Virus record (IMG/VR): IMGVR_UViG_3300020392_000811
Span: 1 to 25,910 of that record
Reading direction: 5' to 3' (one strand)
DNA length: 25,910 bases
From: a virus
Shown: in pieces, positions 1 through 7,411 of the stretch
Position numbering within the stretch: position 1 is the stretch's first letter
Layout: the number at the start of each line of letters is the position of its first letter
Position numbers and translations under genes: made by a program
The notes under the pieces: model-generated
What the model was told of the DNA's origin: nothing
The model's input: only the letters and a program-made list of their open reading frames with translations
Databases searched by the model: none

Positions 1-322
1 ATGCTTGTTCAACATCAACTATTTTAAATCCTTCAACACGCCAAAACTTACCATTACGAAATGCACTGTCGCCTGTGCTGCTAGCATCAAATATTACTTC
101 GCCATCTGCTTTAAAGCATAGGTAATCGGTTGTAGTGGCTGCTACCATTCGTCCAGTATACGTTCCAGCTCCAACTACAATGTCTTGATATCCGCTTCCT
201 CCATCTTCAGCAGCAGCAATTGCTGCTTGTATTGTTTTGAATGGTGCTGTAGATGTTCCTGCATTAGCATCGTCTCCGGCTACTGCGTCTACATAATAAT
301 CACCTGATAATGTCCATGCCAT
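1..322 (-). CDS. Beta-helix (pectin-lyase-like) tail protein, N-terminus only
   Basis: This reading frame starts at the ATG at 320-322 and is still open at the window edge, so about 107 residues are visible. I translated it directly; it begins MAWTLSGDYYVDAVAGDDAN and continues with an APFKTIQAAIAAA segment followed by IVVGAGTYTGR. A GDDANAG turn, then a PFKTIQAAI helix, then a V-x-x-GTY strand is the usual entry into right-handed parallel beta-helix proteins, a fold common in phage tailspikes and in surface polysaccharide lyases. The role as a tail fibre or spike is inferred from that pattern and from the adjacent fibre genes. It starts 2 bases after the stop codon of the 96-residue gene, with no Shine-Dalgarno sequence (upstream AAATAATT). 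Whether it has catalytic residues cannot be judged because the body of the protein lies outside the window. Confidence 0.7.
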   Translation of the reverse strand, partial: MAWTLSGDYYVDAVAGDDANAGTSTAPFKTIQAAIAAAEDGGSGYQDIVVGAGTYTGRMVAATTTDYLCFKADGEVIFDASSTGDSAFRNGKFWRVEGFKIVDVEQA

Positions 323-324
323 AA

Positions 325-615
325 TTATTTACTTTGTATTTCAAATGTTTCTGTTACATGCTGTCTGACGTACGTGTTTCCGTCGTATGTATAATTAGTA
401 GTACGTATATAATTGTAATTGTCATATGAAGACTCAGTCCATTGTTGTTGAGTTATTCTTGGTATATTAACATTAGCTCCAGAAATAAATGTTTTAACGG
501 GAGTGTTTGCTGTTTCTACTTCTTCAATAAATTGATACACGTTTTCGTCGGTTTGTTTAAAATAACTTAAACCGGTGTTCCATGTTGATCCATTTGGTAG
601 TGTGTGTGTTGCCAT
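325..615 (-). CDS. Small unassigned protein between fibre genes (96 aa)
   Basis: A 96-residue soluble protein with no membrane segment or signal peptide, rich in Thr, Asn, Tyr and Gln. It starts MATHTLPNGSTWNTGLSYF and has beta-prone stretches such as the YIRTTNYTYDGNTYVRQHV region near the C-terminus. I do not recognise a family. The gene lies 18 bases after the 904-residue fibre gene and 2 bases before the beta-helix gene, so it is probably cotranscribed with them and may be a small tail or fibre-attachment component; that is inferred from position only. The start is the ATG at 613-615. Its upstream region has no Shine-Dalgarno site but carries the ATATTTAT element 11 bases before the ATG. 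Confidence 0.7.
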   Translation of the reverse strand: MATHTLPNGSTWNTGLSYFKQTDENVYQFIEEVETANTPVKTFISGANVNIPRITQQQWTESSYDNYNYIRTTNYTYDGNTYVRQHVTETFEIQSK

Positions 616-626
616 AATTCTTTATT

Positions 627-634
627 ATAAATAT
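627..634 (-). promoter_or_regulatory. ATATTTAT boundary element
   Basis: On the minus strand the context reads GTTAATATTTATAATAAAG, 11 bases before the ATG of the 96-residue gene. The TAA stop of the upstream fibre gene (634-636) shares one base with the core. It is one of ten such elements at gene boundaries; promoter or translation-start function is inferred. Confidence 0.5.
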
Positions 635-3348
635 TAACTTTGTATTATTTGTGTAACTAAACTTGCGCTATATGTTAGAGTGTATAATTTGTTGATTCCA
701 TCAGAGCCAGTAACTGCTATGCTTAATGGATTTCCATCTGCAAATGACCCGGAGTATAATATGTTTGTTATTTGCTCGGTAGACCCAAAACTTTGTGTTA
801 CTTGTGTAACATTGCTTCCACTATAAACTATACTTGCTGTGGTAAATAAAGTACGTGTTGTACCTTGGTTAGTAATAGAAGCAGGAGTTATTATATCTCC
901 TGTTGTTAATGAAGCAGATATTACTGTTGTGTCTGTATGTCCAATTCTAAGTTGATTAGACATTGCAGCTTCTCCTAAACTACCAGATCCAATAATTATA
1001 TTACCACTACCATTCTGAATATTATATCCAGCATAATAACCTAATCCAATATTATCAGATCCGTCTCGTACTGTATATAATGAGCCAGCTCCTAATGTTG
1101 TATTTTTATGTCCGTCTCTTATAGAGTAAAGTGCAAAACTTCCTACGGCTACACCATAATCAGCATCTGCTCCACCAACGCCTTTTGCTGCTTGATTTCC
1201 TATATAAACATTTTGTGTACCATCTGTTTCATATCCTGCAGTATGACCTATTATTACATTTCTTGTATGTCCTGATCCTCCTGCGCCTTGGCCTGCATCT
1301 GCTCCTATTATTACATTAAACATTGCATTAGTTGAATGTAAAACTTGGCCTGCTCTTCGTCCTATTATTACATTTTCACCAGCTTGTGTAAGTGCTTTTC
1401 CTGCATCTGTTCCTATTAGTACATTACGATCTCCAATAGATAATGCTGATCCAGCATCCTTACCTAAAATTATATTATCTGTTGCTCCACTACCAAGTGA
1501 ACCTCCACTTCCTGATCCTATAACTACATTTGACGTTATACCTTTTCTTCCAGGAAATTCTACTGAACCAGATACTAATAATGAACCAGTTATAACTGCA
1601 TCACCGGTGAATGGAAATGGTGATATTCCTGATAATTGAGATCCATCTCCAATATATGTTCCAAATGATGCTGTTGAATTTGATTTACTACTAGATAATG
1701 ACCCCGAAATTATTATGTCTCCAGTATCTAATGAAGCAGATATTATTACGTTATCAGCATGTCCAATTCTAAGTTGTCTTTCTAATGCTGAAGCTCCTAA
1801 ACTACCAGATCCTATAATTATATTTGCGTTCCCGGTTAATATAGAACGACCGGCATTCATTCCAACTAATATATTTTCATCACCTGCACCAACACCATAC
1901 CCTGCTTCATACCCGATTGCTATGTTGTAATTGCTACCGCCACTATTACCACGCAATGCAGTCATACCAATAGCAACATTGTAATTACCTGTGCCAACTG
2001 CTCCTGCTTGATATCCTAAAAATACATTGTCTGTCCCACCTTGTGTTCCTGCTTGATCTCCAACTAATACAGATCTGTGTCCTACGGAACTAAAGCCAGC
2101 ATTTCTACCTATTGCTACATTGCTTCCTCCAGTACCAACACCATCACCAGCATTTGTACCTATAATAACATTGTTATCACCAGTTGTTAAATTTGATGCA
2201 GCATTATTACCTAACACAACATTATTGTCTGCTCCAGCTTGCATGGATGTACCAGCACTAGGACCTAACACAATGTTATCTGCATCTAATGTAAATGCAT
2301 TGAATGAGCCGGATATTGTTAATGATCCGGTTATAACTGCATCACCGGTAAATGGAAATGCCGGAGGATTATTTAATAAATGTGACGCTGTTACTGCAAA
2401 GCTAGCACTCTCTACTGACATTGAAGCAGTTTGAGAATTAGTTATGAAAGATGATAAATCTTGATCGCCAGTATTTGTTCCGCTTAAATTAGATGCTACG
2501 ATGGTTCCACTTGCACTTATATCGCCTGATGCTTCATATCTGCCAAATGATGCAGTTGAAGATGCACTACCTGATATGTTACCAGCTGGAAATTCTATAT
2601 TGTTTCCATCTATTATAAATTTATCATTAGTACCTAAAGTAGCGCTACTATAACCTCCTTTTGATATTCTAAAAGTATTACCAGTATCATCGGCACCAAA
2701 AACATATGCATAATTTTCATTACTATCACCGACTTTAACATACACATCTTTCCCACTACCCCCATTAATGGACTCTAATTCTAAAATAGGACCTGGTGAT
2801 GCTGATTGTCCTCTTAAATGTATTTTACTACCTGATATTAATAATGATCCTGTTATTTGAGTATCTGTATTGATTTGTAATCCTTTATCAGGAGATATAG
2901 ATGCAGTAACGCTACCACTTGCAATTCTAGATAAATTTAATCCAGTTATTCCTGATGCTGGTATATTGATTAAACTAGAACCATCTCCAACAAAACTTCC
3001 ACTAAATGTTCCTGTTCCTGATGAAGCAAAACTTGAGCTTAGTACTGACATTGAAGCAGTTTGAGAATTTGTTACAAATGACGCTGTTGCACTATTATTT
3101 ACGAAAGATGCTGTTGCTGAACTTGTTACAAAACCTAATGCAGTTATCTGACCCGATCCGGATACTGTGCCAGCTGGTATTGTTGGTGTGTTTAATGCGT
3201 GTGATGCTGTTATGGCAAAGCTAGCAGTTTCTGCATAACTAGAAGATAATTCATGAGTAATTTCATGTGATGCTGATATCGCAAAACTTGCAGATATATT
3301 ATACAACACGTTTTCTTGAAGTTGTCCAGGCCTTATTTGTCTTGCCAT
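634..3348 (-). CDS. Tail fibre with two duplicated YadA-head-like beta-roll modules (904 aa)
   Basis: A very long, low-complexity fibre protein rich in Ser, Gly, Ala, Thr and Ile. The N-terminus (MARQIRPGQLQENVLYNISA) leads into TASFAITASHA/TASFVTNSQTASM repeats. Two large modules follow (about residues 331-546 and 577-820). Each starts with FPFTGDAVITGSL, contains roughly ten NV-x-IG-x-x-AG repeats and ends with IIIGSGSLG, then LRIGH-x-D, VISASL and TGDII. The xVxIGxxAG pattern resembles the left-handed beta-roll head of YadA-type trimeric adhesins, so a trimeric host-binding fibre is likely. There is no S74 chaperone at its C-terminus. I prefer the ATG at 3346-3348 to an in-frame ATG nine bases upstream, because GGGAG lies 9 bases before it and it overlaps the upstream TAA by one base. 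It follows a gp15-like gene. Confidence 0.85.
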   Translation of the reverse strand: MARQIRPGQLQENVLYNISASFAISASHEITHELSSSYAETASFAITASHALNTPTIPAGTVSGSGQITALGFVTSSATASFVNNSATASFVTNSQTASMSVLSSSFASSGTGTFSGSFVGDGSSLINIPASGITGLNLSRIASGSVTASISPDKGLQINTDTQITGSLLISGSKIHLRGQSASPGPILELESINGGSGKDVYVKVGDSNENYAYVFGADDTGNTFRISKGGYSSATLGTNDKFIIDGNNIEFPAGNISGSASSTASFGRYEASGDISASGTIVASNLSGTNTGDQDLSSFITNSQTASMSVESASFAVTASHLLNNPPAFPFTGDAVITGSLTISGSFNAFTLDADNIVLGPSAGTSMQAGADNNVVLGNNAASNLTTGDNNVIIGTNAGDGVGTGGSNVAIGRNAGFSSVGHRSVLVGDQAGTQGGTDNVFLGYQAGAVGTGNYNVAIGMTALRGNSGGSNYNIAIGYEAGYGVGAGDENILVGMNAGRSILTGNANIIIGSGSLGASALERQLRIGHADNVIISASLDTGDIIISGSLSSSKSNSTASFGTYIGDGSQLSGISPFPFTGDAVITGSLLVSGSVEFPGRKGITSNVVIGSGSGGSLGSGATDNIILGKDAGSALSIGDRNVLIGTDAGKALTQAGENVIIGRRAGQVLHSTNAMFNVIIGADAGQGAGGSGHTRNVIIGHTAGYETDGTQNVYIGNQAAKGVGGADADYGVAVGSFALYSIRDGHKNTTLGAGSLYTVRDGSDNIGLGYYAGYNIQNGSGNIIIGSGSLGEAAMSNQLRIGHTDTTVISASLTTGDIITPASITNQGTTRTLFTTASIVYSGSNVTQVTQSFGSTEQITNILYSGSFADGNPLSIAVTGSDGINKLYTLTYSASLVTQIIQS
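1589..1619. repeat. Fibre module boundary repeat, copy 1
   Basis: A 31-base segment matching 2330-2360 at 30 of 31 positions. It encodes the FPFTGDAVIT strand that opens each beta-roll module, marking the join of an internal duplication in the fibre gene. Confidence 0.85.
2330..2360. repeat. Fibre module boundary repeat, copy 2
   Basis: Partner of 1589-1619 with one mismatch; opens the first beta-roll module of the fibre gene. Confidence 0.85.
2413..2439. repeat. Fibre NSQTASMSV repeat, copy 1
   Basis: A 27-base segment identical to 3043-3069, encoding NSQTASMSV in the stalk-like part of the fibre. The nucleotide identity, not just protein similarity, indicates recent duplication or gene conversion. 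Confidence 0.85.
3043..3069. repeat. Fibre NSQTASMSV repeat, copy 2
   Basis: Identical partner of 2413-2439. Confidence 0.85.
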
Positions 3349-4571
3349 TATGCCCATCTCCCGTTAACAATAACAGTGTCAGTATTTAAAATATCATATC
3401 CCAATATTGCAGTATCAAATACTATTGTTTGCGTTGTGTTTGCGTCTGGTGTCCATGTGTATGCTGCTTTGTCTATGTATTGTCCGTTTATATATACGTC
3501 AAATTCATTGACAGATGCAAATGTTAAATTACTCGGATTAATTTTAGGTGTTCCGGTAACAGTAACAGTTGTAGCAGAAATAAATGTAGCAGTTTTATCT
3601 ACTAATTCTATTAAGTATGCAAATGAATTACCGTCGACAGTTGTGCTAGCACCTCCACCGTTTACTATTACACTACCTCCTCCAGCAATAGTTTGTGACG
3701 CATTTAAAAGTTGTGCTGGTATTTTTGTTGTTTCAAATATATTATTATCCACATCGATGACCGTTTGAAACACTACTTTTTTAACAGAATACATTTTTTT
3801 AAGAGTTGATTTTCTTGTTTCCTGTTCTGAAAGCAACGTACCCATAACCGTTAACGGAATAGTTGCTCTAACTAATCTGTCTTCGCCTACTGTGTTTACT
3901 GTTTCAAAACTAACGCTACCCATTGAAGTAGCAAATTTATTAGATTCATTGCCCCATGCAAATCTACCATATGGCATTATTTGATCTACTAAGTCATTCA
4001 TTTGTGTAGTAAAATCGCACCAAAGCATCATGTCATATTCTATGTTAACATATTTAGGTACATCTACAACATATATTTTTTTAGATTCAACTGGATCGTT
4101 TGTTGGTATAGGAAACAATTCATCTTCATATCTGTTTCTACTATTATATTTAGCTCGATATATTAATTGATTTCCAGGTTGTGGTCTATTTACATCTAAT
4201 GTTCGTGTGTTATCTCTTTCTTGCATTGAATTGCGTTTAAGCATAATTAAAGGAGATTGAAGCATTCCTTTTTCATCACGAATATATCCAAGACGTCTAA
4301 CATTGTCCCATTTTTCTCCATTAGAAAATATTACAGGAACGTCTATTAAATTTTTATTTGAAGTTATTTGTGGTTGTATTTCGTTTTCAATATACCATTT
4401 TATTGCATAGTCAATATCAAATACAGTTCTTTTTGCAGTACGTATTATATCATCATCACGTCTTACTTGTTCTGCCCTGTTTAAAACAGGATCATCAAAT
4501 AAACCTTCAGTGCGTTTAGGATTTGGTTTATTTGTTTTACGATCTATATTTTGTCTGTTTTGTCTAGGCAT
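3348..4571 (-). CDS. gp15-like tail terminator / sheath stabiliser with C-terminal beta extension (407 aa)
   Basis: Residues about 50-255 follow the layout of T4 gp15, the protein capping the head-proximal end of the tail tube and sheath. There is a DVPVIFSNGEKWDNVRR segment, a PLIMLKRNS strand, then VDVPKYVNIEYDMMLWCDFT and QMNDLVDQIMPYGRFAWG, resembling T4's Y-E-L-S-I-F-T-x-Y and E-Q-I-L-P-Y-F segments. The assignment rests on this pattern and on the 13-14-15-like order. T4 gp15 is about 270 residues; this protein has roughly 110 extra C-terminal residues, including a Gly-rich linker and a beta domain (FDVYINGQYIDKAAYTW through VIVNGRWA) of the kind seen in phage appendages. The ATG overlaps the preceding TAA (TAATG) and is preceded by GGAG seven bases upstream. 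Confidence 0.65.
   Translation of the reverse strand: MPRQNRQNIDRKTNKPNPKRTEGLFDDPVLNRAEQVRRDDDIIRTAKRTVFDIDYAIKWYIENEIQPQITSNKNLIDVPVIFSNGEKWDNVRRLGYIRDEKGMLQSPLIMLKRNSMQERDNTRTLDVNRPQPGNQLIYRAKYNSRNRYEDELFPIPTNDPVESKKIYVVDVPKYVNIEYDMMLWCDFTTQMNDLVDQIMPYGRFAWGNESNKFATSMGSVSFETVNTVGEDRLVRATIPLTVMGTLLSEQETRKSTLKKMYSVKKVVFQTVIDVDNNIFETTKIPAQLLNASQTIAGGGSVIVNGGGASTTVDGNSFAYLIELVDKTATFISATTVTVTGTPKINPSNLTFASVNEFDVYINGQYIDKAAYTWTPDANTTQTIVFDTAILGYDILNTDTVIVNGRWA
3358..3362 (-). promoter_or_regulatory. Ribosome binding site deciding the fibre start
   Basis: GGGAG on the minus strand lies 9 bases before the ATG at 3346-3348. For the alternative ATG at 3355-3357 the same GGGAG would overlap or touch the start codon, so the downstream ATG is preferred. 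Confidence 0.6.
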
Positions 4572-5092
4572 TATTTAGCTCCATATGCTGGAGAATTATT
4601 ATTGCCTCCAAATCTAATATCTTTAATAGCTTGTGGTGTTTGTCTTGTTGCATGAGCATCAACTACAATTGAAACACTGTATCCGTGACTTTCTCCATTT
4701 GGCCACGTATCTGGATTCTTACCTGCAAAATATTGATTTGCGTCTACATTGTCTACTTCAAAATATTCATTGTCCCAAAACACAATATCTCCAACTTCAG
4801 GATAAAAATCTGCTTTAACTAATATATCGCGAGATATTGCAAATTTAGAAGAACGTGTATATGTATGACCATAATCATCCATTGCAGAATTTTTATCGTC
4901 TTTGGTAATTAAACAAGGTATCAATATAGAATCGTAATATGATTTATTTTCAGACTCACCATATATGTTAGAATTAGAAGATTCTACTACTAGTTTATAG
5001 AATTCAATTTCTGTGTCAATTACAGCGTTTAATAATTCTGAATTTATAGCAGCTAAAAATTTAGCATCTCGTTGTCCTCCAAACAGTGCCAT
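4571..5092 (-). CDS. gp14-like neck protein (173 aa)
   Basis: A small soluble protein whose pattern matches the neck proteins of T4-like marine phages: an N-terminal LLNAVIDTEIEFYKLVVES helix, then NIYGESENKSYYDS, LIPCLITKDDKNSAMDDYG and DFYPEVGDIVFWDNEYFEVDNV followed by FAGKNPDTW. In T4, gp14 binds gp13 to form the neck that seals the packaged head and docks the tail. T4 gp14 is larger (256 residues), so this is a shorter version and the family call is moderate. The start has the strongest ribosome binding site of the window, AGGAGGT five bases before the ATG, overlapping the stop codon of the upstream gp13-like gene. Its own TAA overlaps the next ATG by one base, so the three neck genes are translationally coupled. 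Confidence 0.65.
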   Translation of the reverse strand: MALFGGQRDAKFLAAINSELLNAVIDTEIEFYKLVVESSNSNIYGESENKSYYDSILIPCLITKDDKNSAMDDYGHTYTRSSKFAISRDILVKADFYPEVGDIVFWDNEYFEVDNVDANQYFAGKNPDTWPNGESHGYSVSIVVDAHATRQTPQAIKDIRFGGNNNSPAYGAK

Positions 5093-5097
5093 ATTTT

Positions 5098-5104
5098 ACC
5101 TCCT
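5098..5104 (-). promoter_or_regulatory. Strong ribosome binding site of the gp14-like gene
   Basis: AGGAGGT on the minus strand, five bases before the ATG at 5090-5092 and overlapping the TAG stop of the gp13-like gene. It is the closest match to a full Shine-Dalgarno sequence in the window. Confidence 0.75.
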
Positions 5105-6326
5105 ATCCTACATATATTTTTAATGGAACTTTTCCTAGTATTTCCATTTGTTGTGTTGCTTCTGCATTTTGTCTTGTTAACATTTGTTCTTTAGTTAACT
5201 TGTCTAAAAACTCTTTAAGTTGTGTTATTAACGCTTCTTTCTCTGATTGACCTTGTGATACTAAATCTCCTCCATTTAGTGTTACCTCGCCATTTGGAAT
5301 TGGAACATTTGAATATTTGCTTCTAACATATCCTAATGTTTCTTTGATAATGGCTGCACCATATCTATATATCCAACTACGCCCCATATCATTAATGTTA
5401 GCGTACTTTTGATATGAGTATGGTATATTAGATGCGTCCGTAACTACATTGTTTAAAAGTGCGCTATTACCAAATAACAAGCCACTGTTTCGTTTATCTT
5501 TTTCATATATAAACTCAAACCAAACTCTATCAAAAAATGGAGTAGATATAGTTCCTTGTGTTCCTGGTACCGGATATATTTTTAAATCATCTCCGTGTAT
5601 TTCAAATGAAAATGCAGATTTACGTATTCTGTCATTGAATTCAATAGTTTGTATGCGGAACAAATCCATATGCAATGGCATCATCATAAAGTTTACACTA
5701 GGAGAAAATCCTCCAAAATCAAATGCGTCTAATAATTGTTGTGACCCTAATCCTGTACCAACAAATGGATCAAAGTATCTAACAATTGCTGGTGGAGTGT
5801 TATGAAGTACTCTGCGTATTTCTATACCATCTGTATTTTCAACTTCGATTCCTAATGATGCAGATACTGCTTTTCTAATACTATATGTTTGATGTCCATC
5901 CTGTACATCAATTGACGCCGTATACCATTTAACGTCTCCTCCACTGTCTGCTTCAGTTCCATATGCTTTTGATAACTCTGAAATGTAATTTAAATTACCT
6001 TTTACTAATGCTCCAGTAAATCCATCATCAGTTAAAAAACTAGAACCAGTGTCTACGCCTAGGGTATTTATTAAATTATTAACAATATTAATCTGATTCA
6101 CTTGATTAGAATATTCTATAACCGCTGCTTCAAATGCCGTGTAAAAATTAATATCAACTAGTTCAACATCCATAATTGGATAACCAACATGATTGGCAGC
6201 AAATTTTGCAAAACTATCTGCTTCACTTTGAAAGGACGTGTCAGCATCAAAAAAACCAAATGGTGTTTTTCCTGCACTAAATGAAGAGCTTCCGGGCCAA
6301 ATTGGTTTGTTTTCTGAGTAGTCCAT
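5103..6326 (-). CDS. gp13-like neck protein (407 aa)
   Basis: A soluble structural protein starting MDYSENKPIWPGSSSFSAGK. Residues about 50-85 (YPIMDVELVDINFYTAFEAAVIEYSNQVN) form an acidic helix typical of neck and connector proteins; the middle is beta-rich (HQTYSIRKAV, RIQTIEFNDRIRKSAFSFEIHGDDLKIYPVP), and the C-terminus is helical (EALITQLKEFLDKLTKEQMLTRQ). I assign gp13 because it directly precedes gp14- and gp15-like genes in the same order as T4 13-14-15; it is longer than T4 gp13 (309 residues). A generic virion structural protein remains possible. The gene begins 21 bases after PhoH. The start at 6326 has AAAGGA five bases upstream plus the ATATTTAT element, so this may be the head of a neck-fibre transcription unit. 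Confidence 0.55.
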   Translation of the reverse strand: MDYSENKPIWPGSSSFSAGKTPFGFFDADTSFQSEADSFAKFAANHVGYPIMDVELVDINFYTAFEAAVIEYSNQVNQINIVNNLINTLGVDTGSSFLTDDGFTGALVKGNLNYISELSKAYGTEADSGGDVKWYTASIDVQDGHQTYSIRKAVSASLGIEVENTDGIEIRRVLHNTPPAIVRYFDPFVGTGLGSQQLLDAFDFGGFSPSVNFMMMPLHMDLFRIQTIEFNDRIRKSAFSFEIHGDDLKIYPVPGTQGTISTPFFDRVWFEFIYEKDKRNSGLLFGNSALLNNVVTDASNIPYSYQKYANINDMGRSWIYRYGAAIIKETLGYVRSKYSNVPIPNGEVTLNGGDLVSQGQSEKEALITQLKEFLDKLTKEQMLTRQNAEATQQMEILGKVPLKIYVG

Positions 6327-6340
6327 TAATATCCTTTAAT

Positions 6341-6348
6341 ATAAATAT
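6341..6348 (-). promoter_or_regulatory. ATATTTAT boundary element
   Basis: Minus-strand context TTGATATTTATATTAAAGG, 14 bases before the gp13-like ATG. The TGA stop of PhoH (6348-6350) shares a base with the core. Confidence 0.5.
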
Positions 6349-7013
6349 CAATACTTTTCATTTAGGAGGTTCAAAATTTCTTCTAATGACTCATGCCTAT
6401 GATTATCTGTTAAGATTATTTCATTAACATATTTAGATTCCTTTATTTTTGGCACTTCGTGTATTGCAGAATCATTGCTAAATTTTAAATCAATTTGATA
6501 TCTATCACCACATAAAATCATAGTGCTATGTTTGCCTAGCCGACTCACAACCATTTGTAATTGTTGTTTAGTTAAGTTTTGAAATTCATCTACAATGCAT
6601 ATAGAATGATCAAAAGTCCGGCCTCTAAAATGTGCAAGACTTACTAATTCTATGTTTTCTTCCTTTTCCATTTTTTCTAATAAATCCGGCTTATTGTAAA
6701 CTTTTCTCATATTGCTTCGTATAGGAACAAGCCATTCGCTCATTTTTTCTTCTAATGAGCCAGGAAGAAATCCATTATCTTCTGTAGACACTGTTGGACG
6801 AGTAATAATGATTTTATCTATTTCTCGTTTAAAGTATTTGTCTAATGCTACTTGAACTGCTAACAATGTTTTACCCGATCCAGCTTTTCCTAATATAAAA
6901 TTAAACGGCGTTGTTAGTATTTTGCTTTTGGCTCGTTTTTGCTCTTCTGATAATGTTATAGAAAATTTGATACTGTTTTTTGGAGGGGTCTTGACCCGAT
7001 TTGATGTTGCCAT
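6348..7013 (-). CDS. phoH: PhoH-like P-loop ATPase (221 aa)
   Basis: A compact PhoH-family ATPase. Walker A is GKAGSGKT at residues 42-49, followed by ITRPTVSTEDNGFLPGSLEEKM (about 70-91), which is diagnostic of the family. Walker B is ICIVDEFQN (138-146), and CGDRYQID (168-175) is the sensor-type strand. PhoH is named for phosphate-starvation control in Escherichia coli, but phage homologues are widespread and not strictly tied to phosphate; RNA-related or general ATPase roles have been suggested. Length matches the short phage form without a PIN domain. The gene lies between the capsid and neck genes, 12 bases after the 91-residue gene and without a Shine-Dalgarno site, so it is probably expressed late with the virion genes. 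The family call is secure; the role in this phage is unknown. Confidence 0.95.
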   Translation of the reverse strand: MATSNRVKTPPKNSIKFSITLSEEQKRAKSKILTTPFNFILGKAGSGKTLLAVQVALDKYFKREIDKIIITRPTVSTEDNGFLPGSLEEKMSEWLVPIRSNMRKVYNKPDLLEKMEKEENIELVSLAHFRGRTFDHSICIVDEFQNLTKQQLQMVVSRLGKHSTMILCGDRYQIDLKFSNDSAIHEVPKIKESKYVNEIILTDNHRHESLEEILNLLNEKY

Positions 7014-7025
7014 GTTATAAACTTT

Positions 7026-7301
7026 TTAACCTAATTTTGTGAGGGTTGGTCTTCTATAAGACAAATCTTTAAGTGTTTCTATTTTACCTAAACACATTCG
7101 TCTAATTGCTTCAAATGATTTATTTGGTGGATATGGTGTTAATATTTTTATTTTTACTAACTCTTTGTTTGGACCTAAATCTTGTTCGATATGAACCATT
7201 AAAACTAAACGAACGGCCCTTATACGATCTAATACATCTACAAGTCGTCCGTCATACCGTATGTCTGCAAACATTTCGTATTTCGTTCTTGGTACTGCCA
7301 T
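7026..7301 (-). CDS. Small unassigned protein upstream of PhoH (91 aa)
   Basis: A 91-residue soluble, basic protein (MAVPRTKYEMFADIRYDGRL). It shows alternating strands and helices, with an LVDVLDRIRAVRLVLMVHIEQD segment, a KELVKIKILTPYPP strand, and a C-terminal IRRMCLGKIETLKDLSYRRP. I cannot name a family. It is the first gene after the hairpin terminator behind the major capsid gene and has the ATATTTAT element 16 bases before its ATG, with no Shine-Dalgarno sequence. It therefore probably opens a new transcription unit that includes PhoH and perhaps the neck genes. A partnership with PhoH is suggested only by adjacency and the 12-base spacing. Confidence 0.75.
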   Translation of the reverse strand: MAVPRTKYEMFADIRYDGRLVDVLDRIRAVRLVLMVHIEQDLGPNKELVKIKILTPYPPNKSFEAIRRMCLGKIETLKDLSYRRPTLTKLG

Positions 7302-7317
7302 AGTATTGCTTTTTTAT

Positions 7318-7325
7318 ATAAATAT
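7318..7325 (-). promoter_or_regulatory. ATATTTAT boundary element
   Basis: Minus-strand context TTTTGATATTTATATAAAAA, 16 bases before the ATG of the 91-residue gene and just downstream of the capsid-gene terminator. A fresh start site directly after a terminator favours a promoter role. Confidence 0.6.
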
Positions 7326-7334
7326 CAAAACAGT

Positions 7335-7360
7335 AAAAAAGGGAGCCGAAGCTCCCTTTT
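7335..7360 (-). terminator. Intrinsic terminator after the major capsid gene
   Basis: On the minus strand GGGAGC-TTCG-GCTCCC forms a perfect six-pair stem closed by a UUCG tetraloop, with four flanking A-U pairs and a run of six T. It lies about 50 bases after the gp23 stop codon at 7412 and is the strongest hairpin I see in the window. Confidence 0.92.
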
Positions 7361-7411
7361 CCCATTCAATCGTTAATTCTTTAAATTAAAAAGTGTTTAA
7401 CTATTTAACTA

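Noticed and set aside
3349-3357. Fibre start at the ATG three codons upstream (3355-3357)
   Set aside because: GGGAG would abut that ATG with no usable spacing; the TAATG-coupled ATG at 3346-3348 fits better.
1131-3768. Several plus-strand reading frames of 60-150 codons opposite the fibre and gp15-like genes
   Set aside because: They are antisense to strong coding regions, have low-complexity composition mirroring the repeats, and lack ribosome binding sites; they are shadows.
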